From positions 1 through 64,000 of the forward strand of contig NZ_BCWB01000034.1 of NCBI RefSeq assembly GCF_001592045.1: a stretch of 64,000 bases of DNA, in the 5' to 3' direction. This document shows, one piece after another, positions 1-8,501 of the stretch. Position numbers and translations under genes: made by a program. Numbering within the stretch: the stretch's first letter is position 1; each line of letters begins with the position of its first letter. The notes under the pieces were generated by a model that had not been told where the DNA came from, did not search any database, and saw nothing but the letters and a program-made list of their open reading frames with translations. This DNA is from Thermobifida fusca NBRC 14071 = JCM 3263 (GTDB lineage: Bacteria; Actinomycetota; Actinomycetes; Streptosporangiales; Streptosporangiaceae).

Positions 1-4
1 CGGA

Positions 5-859
5 GTGGTGGCTGTAGTCCTCGCCTTCACCGCCTATGCACTGGACTTCAGCCAGGTGGGGCCCGGGCTGGCCGTCACCATCGGGGTGACCGCTGTCGTG
101 GCGTACCTGCTGTCCGGGGTGCGGGAGCGTCTCGGCGTCCAAGGCCTCGACGGCGAGAAGATGCTGCTCGAACTGAGGGACCGCATCCGCACCCAAGGCC
201 AGCTTCCCGCCCTGCCCGCCGGATGGCACGCCACCCAAGTGCTGCGGCAGGCCGGCGGCTCCTCCTTCGGCGGCGACTTCGTAGTCTCAACGCTCCGCGA
301 CGACCAGCTCGACATCGCGGTGGTCGACGTCTCCGGCAAAGGCGTCGAAGCAGGGACCCGGGCCCTGCTGCTCTCCGGCGCGTTCGGCGGCCTGATCGGC
401 GCGGTGCCACGCGGCGAGTTCCTCGAGCACTGCAACGACTACCTGGTCCGCATCGCCGGAGGCGAGGGGTTCGTCACCGCCGTCCACCTAAGCGTCGACC
501 TGACCACCGGAGAGTACCTGCTGGCCTCGGCCGGACACCCGCCCGCCGTACAGTTCGACCACACGACCGGAGCGTGGAGCCCTACCGAGGCCAAAGGGGT
601 CGTGCTAGGCATCATCCCGGAGATGAGCTACACGCCGGTGCGGGGCCGTCTCCGTCCCGGCGACGCCGTCATGCTCTACACCGACGGGCTCGTGGAAACC
701 CCGGGAGAAGACCTCGACGCAGGAGTGGACCGCCTGCTCGGCGCGGCGGAGAGCCTAGTGGCGATGGGGTTCGGACCAGGAACCGAGCAGTTCGTCGACA
801 CCCTCAGCAAGGACAAGAACGACGACCGCGCCCTCGTCGTGCTTTGGCGGACCCACTGA
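5..859 (+). CDS. SpoIIE/PP2C-type serine phosphatase, 5' end cut by window edge
   Basis: The visible part encodes 284 residues. It opens with two hydrophobic segments (about residues 1-15 and 20-37), followed by a PP2C-like SpoIIE domain from about residue 70 to the end. Family landmarks are the GGDF-like metal-binding stretch SFGGDFV, the VVDVSGKG motif, SAGHPPA and LYTDGLVE. Such enzymes dephosphorylate serine on anti-sigma-factor antagonists or similar regulators, here probably from the inner face of the membrane. The first in-frame GTG is four bases from the window edge, so the true start and probably further transmembrane segments lie outside. No sensor domain (PAS or GAF) is visible. 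The partner proteins are not in this window, so the target pathway is unknown. Confidence 0.8.
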   Translation: MVAVVLAFTAYALDFSQVGPGLAVTIGVTAVVAYLLSGVRERLGVQGLDGEKMLLELRDRIRTQGQLPALPAGWHATQVLRQAGGSSFGGDFVVSTLRDDQLDIAVVDVSGKGVEAGTRALLLSGAFGGLIGAVPRGEFLEHCNDYLVRIAGGEGFVTAVHLSVDLTTGEYLLASAGHPPAVQFDHTTGAWSPTEAKGVVLGIIPEMSYTPVRGRLRPGDAVMLYTDGLVETPGEDLDAGVDRLLGAAESLVAMGFGPGTEQFVDTLSKDKNDDRALVVLWRTH

Positions 860-1141
860 GCGACCACGCGAGTGCGGCACGTACGTTTTTCCTGTGAAGG
901 GGCTGCGCGCCTCCGAGTCGCCGAGCCTCCAAAGGGAAGACTCTCCTGCTGGGGTGCACACCTGCCACGCGGGGCGCCGCTCCGCAGCCCGCAGCGACCC
1001 TGCCGCGCCCGTCCGCGCACTCTGGACGCGGCATGAGAGTGCGGTCGCTGCGCTGCGGTCCCTGCCCACGCTGACCGCTGTGAGGAGGTGCGGTGTGCCC
1101 CGGTCTTACCCGACGTCCGGAAGGTCCACACCGCGATTCAG
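860..1141 (+). other. structured leader upstream of mgtE
   Basis: This 282-base gap holds no convincing gene. It contains nested inverted repeats: the outer arms are gcagcgacc at 991-999 and ggtcgctgc at 1043-1051, and the inner arms are cgcactct at 1016-1023 and agagtgcg at 1036-1043. The two stems abut and share base 1043. I do not recognise the M-box or the c-di-AMP (ydaO) aptamer in it. It may be a 5' untranslated regulatory structure for mgtE. Confidence 0.35.
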
Positions 1142-2485
1142 ATGACCGACGCCAAGAAGCCGATCGAGCTGGACCAGCTAGTCGCCGCCAACGACCTGGT
1201 CGGGATACGGCTGTGGCTGGCCGAACATCCGCCCTATGAGATCGCTGACGCGTTGACGCGCCTGCCCCCGCAGCGGGCCATCATCCCCTTCCGGCTGCTG
1301 GACAAGGAACGGGAACTCGAAGTCTTCGAAGAGCTCGACCCTAGTCAGCAGCAGGCGATCCTCATGGGACTGCGCGACTCGGCATTCCGAGAGCTCCTGG
1401 AGAAGATGGGGCCCGACGACCGGGCCCGGCTCATCGGGGAGGCCCCGGCCAAGATCGCTGCCAGGGCACTGGCCGGGCTGAGCCCGGCTGAACGTCGAGT
1501 GACCGCGGCAATCCTGGGCTATCCGGAGGACTCGGTCGGCCGTTTCATGAACCCCGACACGGTGATCCTCCACCGCAACCTCACCGTGGCCCGGGCCCTG
1601 GAAGTGGTGCGCGCCAAAGGGTCCGAAGCCGAAATCGTCTACGTGATGCCCGTGGTCGACGACGGGCGTCGGCTCTCCGGCATGGTGCGGCTCAGCGAGC
1701 TGGTGACGAGCAACCCCGACACCCTCCTCAAAGACCTGGTCGACGTGTTCACCCCCCGCGTCTACGCCACCGACCCGGCCGAGGATGCGGCGCGCCTCGT
1801 CCAGGAAGCCAACCTGGTCGCCCTGCCCGTGGTCGACTCCGAGGAGCGTTTCCTCGGTCTCCTCACCTTCGACGACGCCCTGGAACTGATCGAAGCGGCT
1901 GACTCCGAGGACATCGCCCGCCAGGCAGGGTCGCAGCCCATCACCGGGCACTACGCCACTGTCGGTGTCCTGCGGTTAGCCCGCGCCCGCGCCGTGTGGC
2001 TGCTGCTGCTCATCATCGCCTCCACCTTGACGATCAACGTGATGCAGGGCTTCGAAGCGACCCTGGAACAGGTGACCGCACTGGCACTCTTCGTTCCCAT
2101 GCTCACCGGGACCGGGGGCAACGTCGGCTCGCAGTCGGCCACCGCGGTGGTGCGGGCCTTGGCTGTGGGCGAGGTCCGACTGCGCGACCTGCCGCGGGTC
2201 ATTTGGAAAGAGTCCCGCGTCGGCCTGCTGCTGGGGTGCATGCTCGCCACGATCGCGCTCATCATCGGCTCCCTGCTGGTCGGCACCGCGGTCGCCGCCG
2301 CTGTAGCCCTGTCCGTGGTGGCGATCTGCGCTTGGGCGTCGATCATCGGCAGCACCATGCCGCTCCTGGCCCGCAGGATCGGGGTGGACCCCGCGGTAGT
2401 GTCCGCACCGCTGGTCTCCACCCTGGTGGACGCCACCGGTCTCCTCATCTACTTCTCGGTCGCCCGCACTGTTCTGGGGCTGTAG
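1142..2485 (+). CDS. mgtE: magnesium transporter MgtE
   Basis: The 447-residue product has the full MgtE order: an N-terminal superhelical domain (about 1-125), two CBS domains (about 130-255, with MNPDTVILHRNLTV beginning the first) and a five-helix membrane domain (about 280-447) with the conserved GNVGSQS pore-region motif. MgtE is a Mg2+-gated Mg2+ channel in the cytoplasmic membrane; its cytosolic domains close the pore when internal Mg2+ is high. I chose the ATG at 1142, where similarity to the family begins. A GTG at 1088 would add 18 residues of unlikely composition, but a GAGGAG sits directly against it, so the start is not certain. The gene stands alone between the phosphatase and a small antitoxin-like gene. 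Confidence 0.88.
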   Translation: MTDAKKPIELDQLVAANDLVGIRLWLAEHPPYEIADALTRLPPQRAIIPFRLLDKERELEVFEELDPSQQQAILMGLRDSAFRELLEKMGPDDRARLIGEAPAKIAARALAGLSPAERRVTAAILGYPEDSVGRFMNPDTVILHRNLTVARALEVVRAKGSEAEIVYVMPVVDDGRRLSGMVRLSELVTSNPDTLLKDLVDVFTPRVYATDPAEDAARLVQEANLVALPVVDSEERFLGLLTFDDALELIEAADSEDIARQAGSQPITGHYATVGVLRLARARAVWLLLLIIASTLTINVMQGFEATLEQVTALALFVPMLTGTGGNVGSQSATAVVRALAVGEVRLRDLPRVIWKESRVGLLLGCMLATIALIIGSLLVGTAVAAAVALSVVAICAWASIIGSTMPLLARRIGVDPAVVSAPLVSTLVDATGLLIYFSVARTVLGL

Positions 2486-2603
2486 CCCGCAGCCGGGGCG
2501 GGACGCCTCTCTCGTCTGGGTGCATAAGGCCGTCTCCGCAGGGCAGGGGAGGGGGAGTGCATGACGACAGTGTCAGGCGCCCTGGCTGAGGGGAGGCCAT
2601 GCC

Positions 2604-2816
2604 ATGGGGATCAAAGACACTTTCGAGAAGGCCAAACAGCTTGCCGAAGAGCACGGCGACAAGACAGACCAGGGGGTCGACAAGGCCGCGGAAGCCGCGA
2701 AGAAGCGCACCGGGGGCAAGTACGACGAGCACATCGACACCGCACGGGAGCGCGCCAGCGACTCGCTCCGCCAACGGCAGGAAGCCGACCAGGACGACCG
2801 GAAGCGGGAGCGCTGA
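2604..2816 (+). CDS. MT0933/Rv0909-type antitoxin-like small protein
   Basis: This is a 70-residue, highly charged, cysteine-free, probably helical protein beginning MGIKDTFEKAKQLAEEHGDK. It resembles the MT0933-type antitoxin family of actinobacteria, in which the antitoxin (Rv0909) neutralises the neighbouring toxin Rv0910. A clear ribosome site (GAGGGGAGG) lies just ahead of the ATG. No toxin candidate is adjacent: the upstream gene is mgtE and the downstream gene converges and is an ABC transporter. It may therefore be a solitary relative with another role. The composition also fits a CsbD-like small stress protein, which I consider less likely. Confidence 0.6.
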   Translation: MGIKDTFEKAKQLAEEHGDKTDQGVDKAAEAAKKRTGGKYDEHIDTARERASDSLRQRQEADQDDRKRER

Positions 2817-2864
2817 GCACGCGGCAGCGCACGGCTCCGGCCGCCGGCAGCGGGAGGGCGGGCG

Positions 2865-4748
2865 TCAGTTCGCGGTGCTGCGCCGCTCCCGCTCCTGCGG
2901 GGCGAACTGGGTCCGGTACAGGGCTGTGTACAAGCCGCCACGGGCCAGCAGCTCCTCGTGGGTCCCGCGTTCCAGGATGCGGCCGTCTTCGAGCACGAGG
3001 ATCAGGTCGGCTTCACGGACCGTGGCCAGACGGTGGGCGATGACCAGCGAGGTCCGCCCGTGCAGCGCGGTCGCCAGGGCCTGCTGGACCGCGGCTTCGG
3101 ACTCGGAGTCCAGGTGGGCTGTCGCCTCGTCCAGCACCACCACGGACGGGGATTTCAACAGGAGCCGGGCGATGGCCAGCCGCTGCTTCTCTCCGCCGGA
3201 AAGACGGTAGCCGCGGTCTCCGACCACGGTGTCCAACCCTTCGGGCAGGGTTTCCAGCAGCGCGTCGAGGTGTGCGGCGCGCATCGCCGCGATGAGCTCC
3301 TCGTCGGTGGCGTCCGGACGGGCGTAGCGCAAGTTCGCCCGGATGGTGTCGTGGAACAACTGCGTGTCCTGGGTGACCACGCCGACCGCATCCCGCAGCG
3401 ACTGGGTGCGCACCTGGCGCAGGTCCACTCCGCCGATCCGGACCGTGCCCTCGGTGGGGTCGTACAGCCGGGACACCAGGTGGGTGAGCGTCGTCTTGCC
3501 TGCCCCGGACGGACCTACCAGGGCCACCATCTGCCCGGGCTGGACAGTGAACGTGATGTCGCTGAGCACTTGGGTGCTGACAGAGTGCTCCGGCTGTGGC
3601 ACGAGTTCCAGTGACTCCAGGGTGGCTTCGGCGCCCGGGTAGCGGAAGGAGACGTTGGAGAACTCTACGGACAGGCCGCCCGCGGGGAGGTCGACCGGGT
3701 TCTCGGGTTCGGCCACGGACGGTTTCATGTCCAGCACTTCGAAGACACGCTCGAAGCTGACCAGGGCGGTCATCACATCCACTTGGACGTTGGAGAGCGC
3801 GGTCACCGGGCCGTACAGCCGGGTCAGCAGGGTCGCCAGCGCCACGAGCGTGCCCACTTCGAAAGTGTCGTGCACCACCAGCAGGCCGCCCGCCCCATAG
3901 ACCATGGCGGTGGCGAGCGCGGTGATCAGCCCCAGTACGGAGAAGAGCATCCCGCTGTAGACGCTTCTGGTGACGCCGATGTCCCGCACGCGTCCCGCGC
4001 GGGCTGCGAACTCCGCGCTCTCCTCGTCGGGGCGGCCGTACAGTTTGACGAGCATGGCGCCCCCCACGTTGAAGCGCTCGCTCATCATCGAGCTCATCTC
4101 CGCGTTCACGTCCATGCTCGTGCGGTGGACTTGGGCGAGGCGGCGGCCCAGGTAGCGTGCGGGGAGCAGGAACAGCGGGATCACGAGGAGCGCGGCCGTG
4201 GTGATCGGCCAGGAGAGGGCGAGCATGGCGCTGAGCACCGCCACTACGCTCACCGAGTTGGCGACCAGCGACTGCAGGACCGAAGTGACGGCCCGCTGCG
4301 CCCCCACCACGTCGGTGTTGAGCCGGCTGATCAGCGACCCGGTCTGCGTGCGGGTGAAGAACGCCAGCGGCATGCGCTGCACGTGGGTGAACGCTTGGGT
4401 GCGCAGCCGGTAGATGACCCCTTCGCCGATGCTCGCGGACAGCCACCGGCTCACCAGGCTGAGCCCGGTCTCCAGCAGCGCCAGCACGGCCACGACCAGG
4501 GAAAGCCCGACCACGAGAGACGGATTGTTGGCGCCGATCCCGCGGTCGATGATCGTTTTGAGCAGCAGGGGGTTGGCGATGATGATGCCGGAGCCGACCG
4601 AGGTAGCCAGCACGAACAGCAGGATGCGCCGCCAGTGCGGACGGGCGTAGCTGAGGACGCGCCGCACGGTGCCCGGCTGGAGCGCTGCCTTGGCAGCCGA
4701 ACCGTCGTTGACCAGCGTCCAGACTGTGCGGTGACCGCTTATCACCAT
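2865..4748 (-). CDS. ABC transporter, fused permease and ATPase (MsbA/LmrA type)
   Basis: The 627-residue half-transporter has an ABC type-1 exporter membrane domain (about residues 35-320, six helices) joined to an ATPase domain (about 355-615). Visible motifs are Walker A GPSGAGKTT, the signature LSGGEKQRLAIA, Walker B VVVLDEATAHLD and the switch histidine in VIAHRLATV. It should homodimerise in the cytoplasmic membrane and export a lipid, peptide or hydrophobic compound; the substrate cannot be told from sequence. The nucleotide-binding domain contains a small insertion before Walker A (about 375-395, ELVPQPEHSVST). The ATG at 4748 follows a GGGTGG stretch. It is monocistronic or the second gene after the nucleotidyltransferase 92 bases upstream on the same strand. 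Confidence 0.85.
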   Translation of the reverse strand: MVISGHRTVWTLVNDGSAAKAALQPGTVRRVLSYARPHWRRILLFVLATSVGSGIIIANPLLLKTIIDRGIGANNPSLVVGLSLVVAVLALLETGLSLVSRWLSASIGEGVIYRLRTQAFTHVQRMPLAFFTRTQTGSLISRLNTDVVGAQRAVTSVLQSLVANSVSVVAVLSAMLALSWPITTAALLVIPLFLLPARYLGRRLAQVHRTSMDVNAEMSSMMSERFNVGGAMLVKLYGRPDEESAEFAARAGRVRDIGVTRSVYSGMLFSVLGLITALATAMVYGAGGLLVVHDTFEVGTLVALATLLTRLYGPVTALSNVQVDVMTALVSFERVFEVLDMKPSVAEPENPVDLPAGGLSVEFSNVSFRYPGAEATLESLELVPQPEHSVSTQVLSDITFTVQPGQMVALVGPSGAGKTTLTHLVSRLYDPTEGTVRIGGVDLRQVRTQSLRDAVGVVTQDTQLFHDTIRANLRYARPDATDEELIAAMRAAHLDALLETLPEGLDTVVGDRGYRLSGGEKQRLAIARLLLKSPSVVVLDEATAHLDSESEAAVQQALATALHGRTSLVIAHRLATVREADLILVLEDGRILERGTHEELLARGGLYTALYRTQFAPQERERRSTAN

Positions 4749-4840
4749 CGTTGCGCCACCCTTCGTGTGGGGTCACGGAAGCGTCCGTCGCGGCGGGCAC
4801 CGGGCGGCAGCCTCCGGAAAACGGCGACGCCGCCCGCGCA

Positions 4841-5344
4841 CTACAGGGACCGGGCGAGCTGTCCGAGGGTTGCGGTGGTGGACCGGCCCAGTGTCAGCGG
4901 CAGCTCCCAAGCGAGTGCGCCTAACGCGGCCGCACCGCGTTTCTTGTTCTCGGCGTAGGGGTCTCCTTCGGTGTAGGCCAGGGCAGCCGGGCGCAGCGGG
5001 GCGAGGAGTTCGGCGTAGTGCCGCCAGCTCACCACGCTGGGGGGACCGGAGATGATGAACACCCCGTCGACACAGGACAGTTCGGCGAGGATTTCGGCCC
5101 GCTCCTCTGCGGGGTTGATCGGGCGCCCCGGTCCTTTCCAGGCCCGGACCCGTTCGTCGGATTCCACCCCTACGAGGAGGGGGAAGCCCCGGGCACGTAC
5201 GCTTTTGAGGTAGCGGACGTGCCCCACGTGCAGGATGTCGAAAGCCCCGGTGACGACCGCGGGGCGTTCCGCGCTGGTCGGCCGGGAGACCCAGTCCAGC
5301 GTCAGCGAGGGCGCGGCCTCCCGCGTCGGATCGGTTCCCGTCAT
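4841..5344 (-). CDS. adenylyl/cytidylyltransferase family protein
   Basis: A 167-residue single-domain nucleotidyltransferase of the HxGH superfamily. The motif is FDILHVGHVRYL at about residues 35-46, with a later nucleotide-binding region near PINPAEERAEIL. Relatives attach a nucleotide to a phosphorylated alcohol or sugar (glycerol-3-phosphate cytidylyltransferase, HldE C-terminal domain, RibL/FMN-type enzymes). The sequence does not discriminate among these substrates. The usual C-terminal ISST-type motif is not evident, so it may be a divergent subfamily. The ATG at 5344 is preceded by AGGTGAGAG. A CDP-glycerol role for the teichoic-acid genes at 26-29 kb is conceivable but purely speculative. 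Confidence 0.7.
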   Translation of the reverse strand: MTGTDPTREAAPSLTLDWVSRPTSAERPAVVTGAFDILHVGHVRYLKSVRARGFPLLVGVESDERVRAWKGPGRPINPAEERAEILAELSCVDGVFIISGPPSVVSWRHYAELLAPLRPAALAYTEGDPYAENKKRGAAALGALAWELPLTLGRSTTATLGQLARSL

Positions 5345-5710
5345 CTCTCACCTATCGAAGTGCCCGGGCGCACCCGCGTGCGGCCGGGGTTACCCGAGGA
5401 CTGTCGTATCGGGTAGTGGCGTGCGGTTCTGACCTTTGACGATACTCCGGCACCGGAGTACAGGCGCAGCCTGCTCGCTGCGCGCCGCAGCAAGTCGCCC
5501 AGTGCGGCAGGGGAAAGGGGAAGTGCGGGCCGCTTCCCAGGGGAGGGGCGGGCGGCGGAAGACAGCCGACAATCACGGAGAAAAGTGAGATCAATCACAG
5601 CAGTGCTGTGCGGGTTCGGCCGCTGGAGTCGTGCGGACCGTCCGCCTGGAGGGTGCCCGGGAACGGAGGGGCGTCCAGGCCTGCACGGCGGTGTCAGGAC
5701 GAGAAAAATC
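5345..5710. other. intergenic region, no gene seen
   Basis: No plausible coding sequence. The stretch lies between the nucleotidyltransferase start and the tRNA-Gly terminator. It includes a short odd-symmetric palindrome CACAGCA-G-TGCTGTG at 5596-5610, which could be an operator, in a slightly less GC-rich patch (5577-5600). Confidence 0.4.
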
Positions 5711-5750
5711 TGAAGGCCAGGCTGCGTGCATCACGCTCGCCTGGCCTTCA
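5711..5750 (-). terminator. rho-independent terminator of tRNA-Gly
   Basis: Perfect 11-base arms (tgaaggccagg at 5711-5721, cctggccttca at 5740-5750). On the minus strand they are followed by GATTTTTC, which makes a classical hairpin-plus-U terminator just 3' of the tRNA-Gly gene. Confidence 0.85.
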
Positions 5751-5756
5751 CAGCAG

Positions 5757-5827
5757 AGCGGGTGACGGGAATCGAACCCGCACGGCCAGCTTGGAAGGCT
5801 GGAGTTCTACCATTGAACTACACCCGC
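5757..5827 (-). tRNA. tRNA-Gly (anticodon TCC)
   Basis: A 71-base cloverleaf on the minus strand: acceptor arms GCGGGTG and CACCCGC with discriminator T, T-arm GGTTCGATTCC, and anticodon stem CCAGC/GCTGG enclosing CTTCCAA, giving anticodon TCC. CCA is not encoded. It reads away from the adjacent tRNA-Pro. Confidence 0.95.
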
Positions 5828-5934
5828 ATGGCACGGCAGCCACTGAGTTTCCTCTAGACTCGTGGAGCCGGCAGACACAAGATTACCGCCTTCGCGGCGT
5901 GGGTTGTACATTGGCCGCGAACTTGTGCAGTCCA

Positions 5935-6009
5935 CGGGGAGTGGCGCAGCTTGGTTAGCGCGCATGCTTTGGGAGCATGAGGCCGCGGGTTCGAATCCCG
6001 CCTCCCCGA
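5935..6009 (+). tRNA. tRNA-Pro (anticodon TGG)
   Basis: A 75-base cloverleaf: acceptor CGGGGAG paired with CTCCCCG and discriminator A, anticodon stem CATGC/GCATG with loop TTTGGGA (anticodon TGG), and T-arm GGGTTCGAATCCC. CCA is not encoded. It lies divergent from tRNA-Gly and upstream of tig. Confidence 0.95.
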
Positions 6010-6239
6010 CGAACGGCCGACGGCCCGCGCGGCTTCCTGCCCGACAGGGCCGTCGCTCCCTCTCGCCTGTCCTAGACTGGGCGAGATCGCAGACCGTAGA
6101 AGCATGCTGGACATCACAGCAATCTCTTGACACCCGTCGGTCGTATCGGTCGAAGCCCATCGATCACTGCCGTGGCGCGGTGCGGCGGAGAAACAGGCCG
6201 CCAGCGGGTGTCATCGCCGGAAACTAGGAGTACCGCCCC

Positions 6240-7631
6240 GTGAAGACCGCTGTCGAGGAGCTGAGCCCCACCCGGGTCAAGCTGACTATCGAGGTTCCGT
6301 TTGAGGAACTCGACCATGCCTTCGACGTGACCTACAAGTCGCTCGCCAAGCAGGTCCGGATCAAGGGGTTCCGGCCAGGAAAGGCTCCGGCGAAGCTCAT
6401 CGACCGCTACGTCGGCCGCGGAGCGGTGCTCACCCAGGCGGTCAACCACGCGGTCCCCGAGCTCTACAGCGAGGCCGTGAGCAAGGAGGAAGTCCCCGTC
6501 CTCGGACCGCCTGAGGTGGAGATCACCCGCTTGGAGGACGGCAAGGAGCTGGCCTTCACCGCCGAAGTCGACGTCCGCCCCAAGTTCGAGGTCACCGACT
6601 ACGAGGGCATCGAGGTCACCGTCGACGACGCCGAGGTCACCGAGGAGCAGGTCAACGAGCGCCTCGAGGCGCTGCGGCAGCGCTTCGCCACCCTCATCGG
6701 CGTCGACCGGCCTGCCGAGCAGGGCGACCACGTCTCGATCGACCTGTCCGCCTCGGTCGACGGCAAGAAGCTGGAGGACGCGCAGGCCAGCGGGGTCTCC
6801 TACGAGATCGGCGCCGGCACCCTGCTGCAGGGCCTCGACGAGGCGATCATCGGCCTGAGCGCGGGAGAGTCCGCCACCTTCACCACCACCCTGGTGGGCG
6901 GGGAGCACAAGGGCCGCGAAGCCGACGTCACGGTCACCGTGCACAGTGTCAAGGTCAAGGAGCTCCCCGAGCTCGACGACGAGTTCGCCCGCCTGGCCAG
7001 CGAGTTCGACACCATCGAAGAGCTGCGTGCCAGCGAAGCCGAGCGGCTCGGCGAACTGCTCCGCGCTCAACAGCTCCGCCAGGCCCGCGACCGCGTCCTT
7101 GAAAAGCTCGTCGACTCCATCGACATCCCGCTGCCGGAAAGCGTGATCAAGCAGGAGGCCGACCGCCGCCGTGAACTCCTGGACCGGCAGCTCTCCCAGA
7201 GCGGTCTGAGCAAGGAGGCCTACCTCGAGGCCCAGGAGAAGACCGAGGAGGAGTTCGAAGCCGAGCTCACCGAGAACGCCACCCGCGCCGTCAAGACCGG
7301 CTTCGTTCTCGACCAGCTCGCCTCCCAGGAGAACCTGACCGCGAGCAACGAAGAGCTGACCCAGTACGTCGTCGAGCAGGCCCAGAGCATGGGCATCTCG
7401 CCCGACCAGCTCTTCCAGAGCCTCATGCAGGCCAACCAGCTCCAGCTGGTCTACGTCGAGGTGCTGCGGGCCAAGGCACTCGACCTGGTGGTGTCCAAGG
7501 CCAAGATCACCGACGAGTCCGGCAACACCATCGAGCCTCCGACCCCGGTCCACACGGAGACCATCACGGTCGCCTCCGGGGATGAGGAGACCGAGGAGTC
7601 CGCGGCAGAGCAGGGCGAAACCGAAAAATAG
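6240..7631 (+). CDS. tig: trigger factor (ribosome-associated chaperone and peptidyl-prolyl isomerase)
   Basis: The 463-residue protein shows the trigger-factor layout. The N-terminal ribosome-docking domain carries the GFRPGKAP signature near residue 40; an FKBP-like isomerase domain follows (about 155-240); the helical C-terminal cradle fills the rest and ends in an acidic tail. It binds ribosomal protein L23 at the exit tunnel and shields nascent chains. The GTG start at 6240 has TAGGAG eleven bases upstream. It sits directly before clpP1-clpP2-clpX, the conserved order tig-clpP-clpX that couples folding with proteolysis, but a strong hairpin after the stop (7653-7684) suggests the clp genes have their own promoter. 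Confidence 0.95.
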   Translation: MKTAVEELSPTRVKLTIEVPFEELDHAFDVTYKSLAKQVRIKGFRPGKAPAKLIDRYVGRGAVLTQAVNHAVPELYSEAVSKEEVPVLGPPEVEITRLEDGKELAFTAEVDVRPKFEVTDYEGIEVTVDDAEVTEEQVNERLEALRQRFATLIGVDRPAEQGDHVSIDLSASVDGKKLEDAQASGVSYEIGAGTLLQGLDEAIIGLSAGESATFTTTLVGGEHKGREADVTVTVHSVKVKELPELDDEFARLASEFDTIEELRASEAERLGELLRAQQLRQARDRVLEKLVDSIDIPLPESVIKQEADRRRELLDRQLSQSGLSKEAYLEAQEKTEEEFEAELTENATRAVKTGFVLDQLASQENLTASNEELTQYVVEQAQSMGISPDQLFQSLMQANQLQLVYVEVLRAKALDLVVSKAKITDESGNTIEPPTPVHTETITVASGDEETEESAAEQGETEK

Positions 7632-7652
7632 GTCGCTGCTTGCCGATGTCAC

Positions 7653-7684
7653 CGGGCCCCGCGTCACGACGGCGCGGGGCCCGC
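7653..7684 (+). terminator. terminator hairpin after tig
   Basis: Inverted repeat cgggccccgcg / cgcggggcccg around a ten-base loop, followed by the weakly T-rich CGTCGTTTC. Its downstream flank runs into the ClgR-like palindrome at 7688. Confidence 0.7.
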
Positions 7685-7687
7685 GTC

Positions 7688-7706
7688 GTTTCGCCAGGCG
7701 CGAAAC
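7688..7706. promoter_or_regulatory. ClgR-like operator upstream of clpP1
   Basis: Perfect inverted repeat GTTTCGC-CAGGC-GCGAAAC, 140 bases before the first clpP1 start candidate. In actinobacteria, ClgR activates clpP1P2 by binding palindromes with CGC/GCG half-sites separated by five bases. The match in layout and position is good; the spacer bases differ from the C. glutamicum consensus as I recall it. Confidence 0.6.
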
Positions 7707-7827
7707 TCCCTGGTCGCCACGGAAGAGACCTGCGCTGACAGCGAACAGAATGGGGAACTGGCACGACCAGGTCGAGGAACGGCGTTAGTGTCGCAAGCGT
7801 CGCAACCGTTTCGAATTCGCGGAGCAG

Positions 7828-8448
7828 GTGACGAGAGTGCCGCCGACACATAATGAGTTCATGCGAACCGACGTTCCCATGCAGCCGATGTACGAGCAGA
7901 CAGCGCAGCGACTGCTGCGGCAGCGGATCGTCTTCCTCGGCCAGCAGGTCGACGACGAGATCGCGAACCGCATTGTCGGGGAGCTGCTGCTGCTGTCGGC
8001 CGAAGACCGGGAGCGGGACATCACGTTGTACATCAACTCGCCCGGGGGCTCGGTCACGGCGGGTATGGCGATCTACGACGTCATGCAGTACATCCCCAAC
8101 GACGTCCGCACGGTCGGCATCGGCCTGGCCGCGTCCATGGGGCAGATGCTGCTGTGCGCGGGGACCCGGGGTAAGCGCTACGCGCTCCCGCACACCCGGA
8201 TCATGATGCACCAGCCGTCGGGCGGCATCGGAGGCACCGCCTCCGACATCCGCATCTTGGCCGACCAGTTGCTCTACGTGAAGAAGATGTTCCTGGAGCG
8301 TATCTCGCTGCACACCGGGCAGCCGGTGGAGCAGATCGAGAAGGACGCCGACCGAGATCGGTGGTTCACCGCCCAGGAAGCTCTGGAATACGGCTTCATC
8401 GACGAGGTGCTGACGAACACCCCCGACGTCACGGGTGGTCGGTCCTGA
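7828..8448 (+). CDS. clpP1: ATP-dependent Clp protease proteolytic subunit 1
   Basis: Up to 206 residues. The serine-protease core carries GLAASMGQM (catalytic Ser near 103), MMHQPSGG (catalytic His near 128) and a C-terminal [11 protein letters not shown] region that supplies the Asp. ClpP1 assembles with ClpP2 into the tetradecameric chamber that ClpX or ClpC feeds with unfolded substrates. The start is ambiguous: GTG 7828 has GGAG close by, GTG 7837 is better spaced, and ATG 7861 would leave the most family-like N terminus but lacks a ribosome site. The gene is followed 53 bases later by clpP2, an actinobacterial hallmark pair. Confidence 0.93.
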   Translation: MTRVPPTHNEFMRTDVPMQPMYEQTAQRLLRQRIVFLGQQVDDEIANRIVGELLLLSAEDRERDITLYINSPGGSVTAGMAIYDVMQYIPNDVRTVGIGLAASMGQMLLCAGTRGKRYALPHTRIMMHQPSGGIGGTASDIRILADQLLYVKKMFLERISLHTGQPVEQIEKDADRDRWFTAQEALEYGFIDEVLTNTPDVTGGRS

Positions 8449-8501
8449 ACGACCCCCGCTCCAACAGCCCTTTGGACCGGCGCAGTGTGGAAGGCCAAGA
8501 A

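Noticed and set aside
860-1141. M-box or ydaO riboswitch before mgtE
   Set aside because: Conserved core sequences of these riboswitches were not found; only nested stems are present.
6114-7667. 517-codon minus-strand open frame over tig
   Set aside because: Shadow of tig: Leu/Gly/Asp-rich translation with no family motif, complete overlap with an obvious gene.
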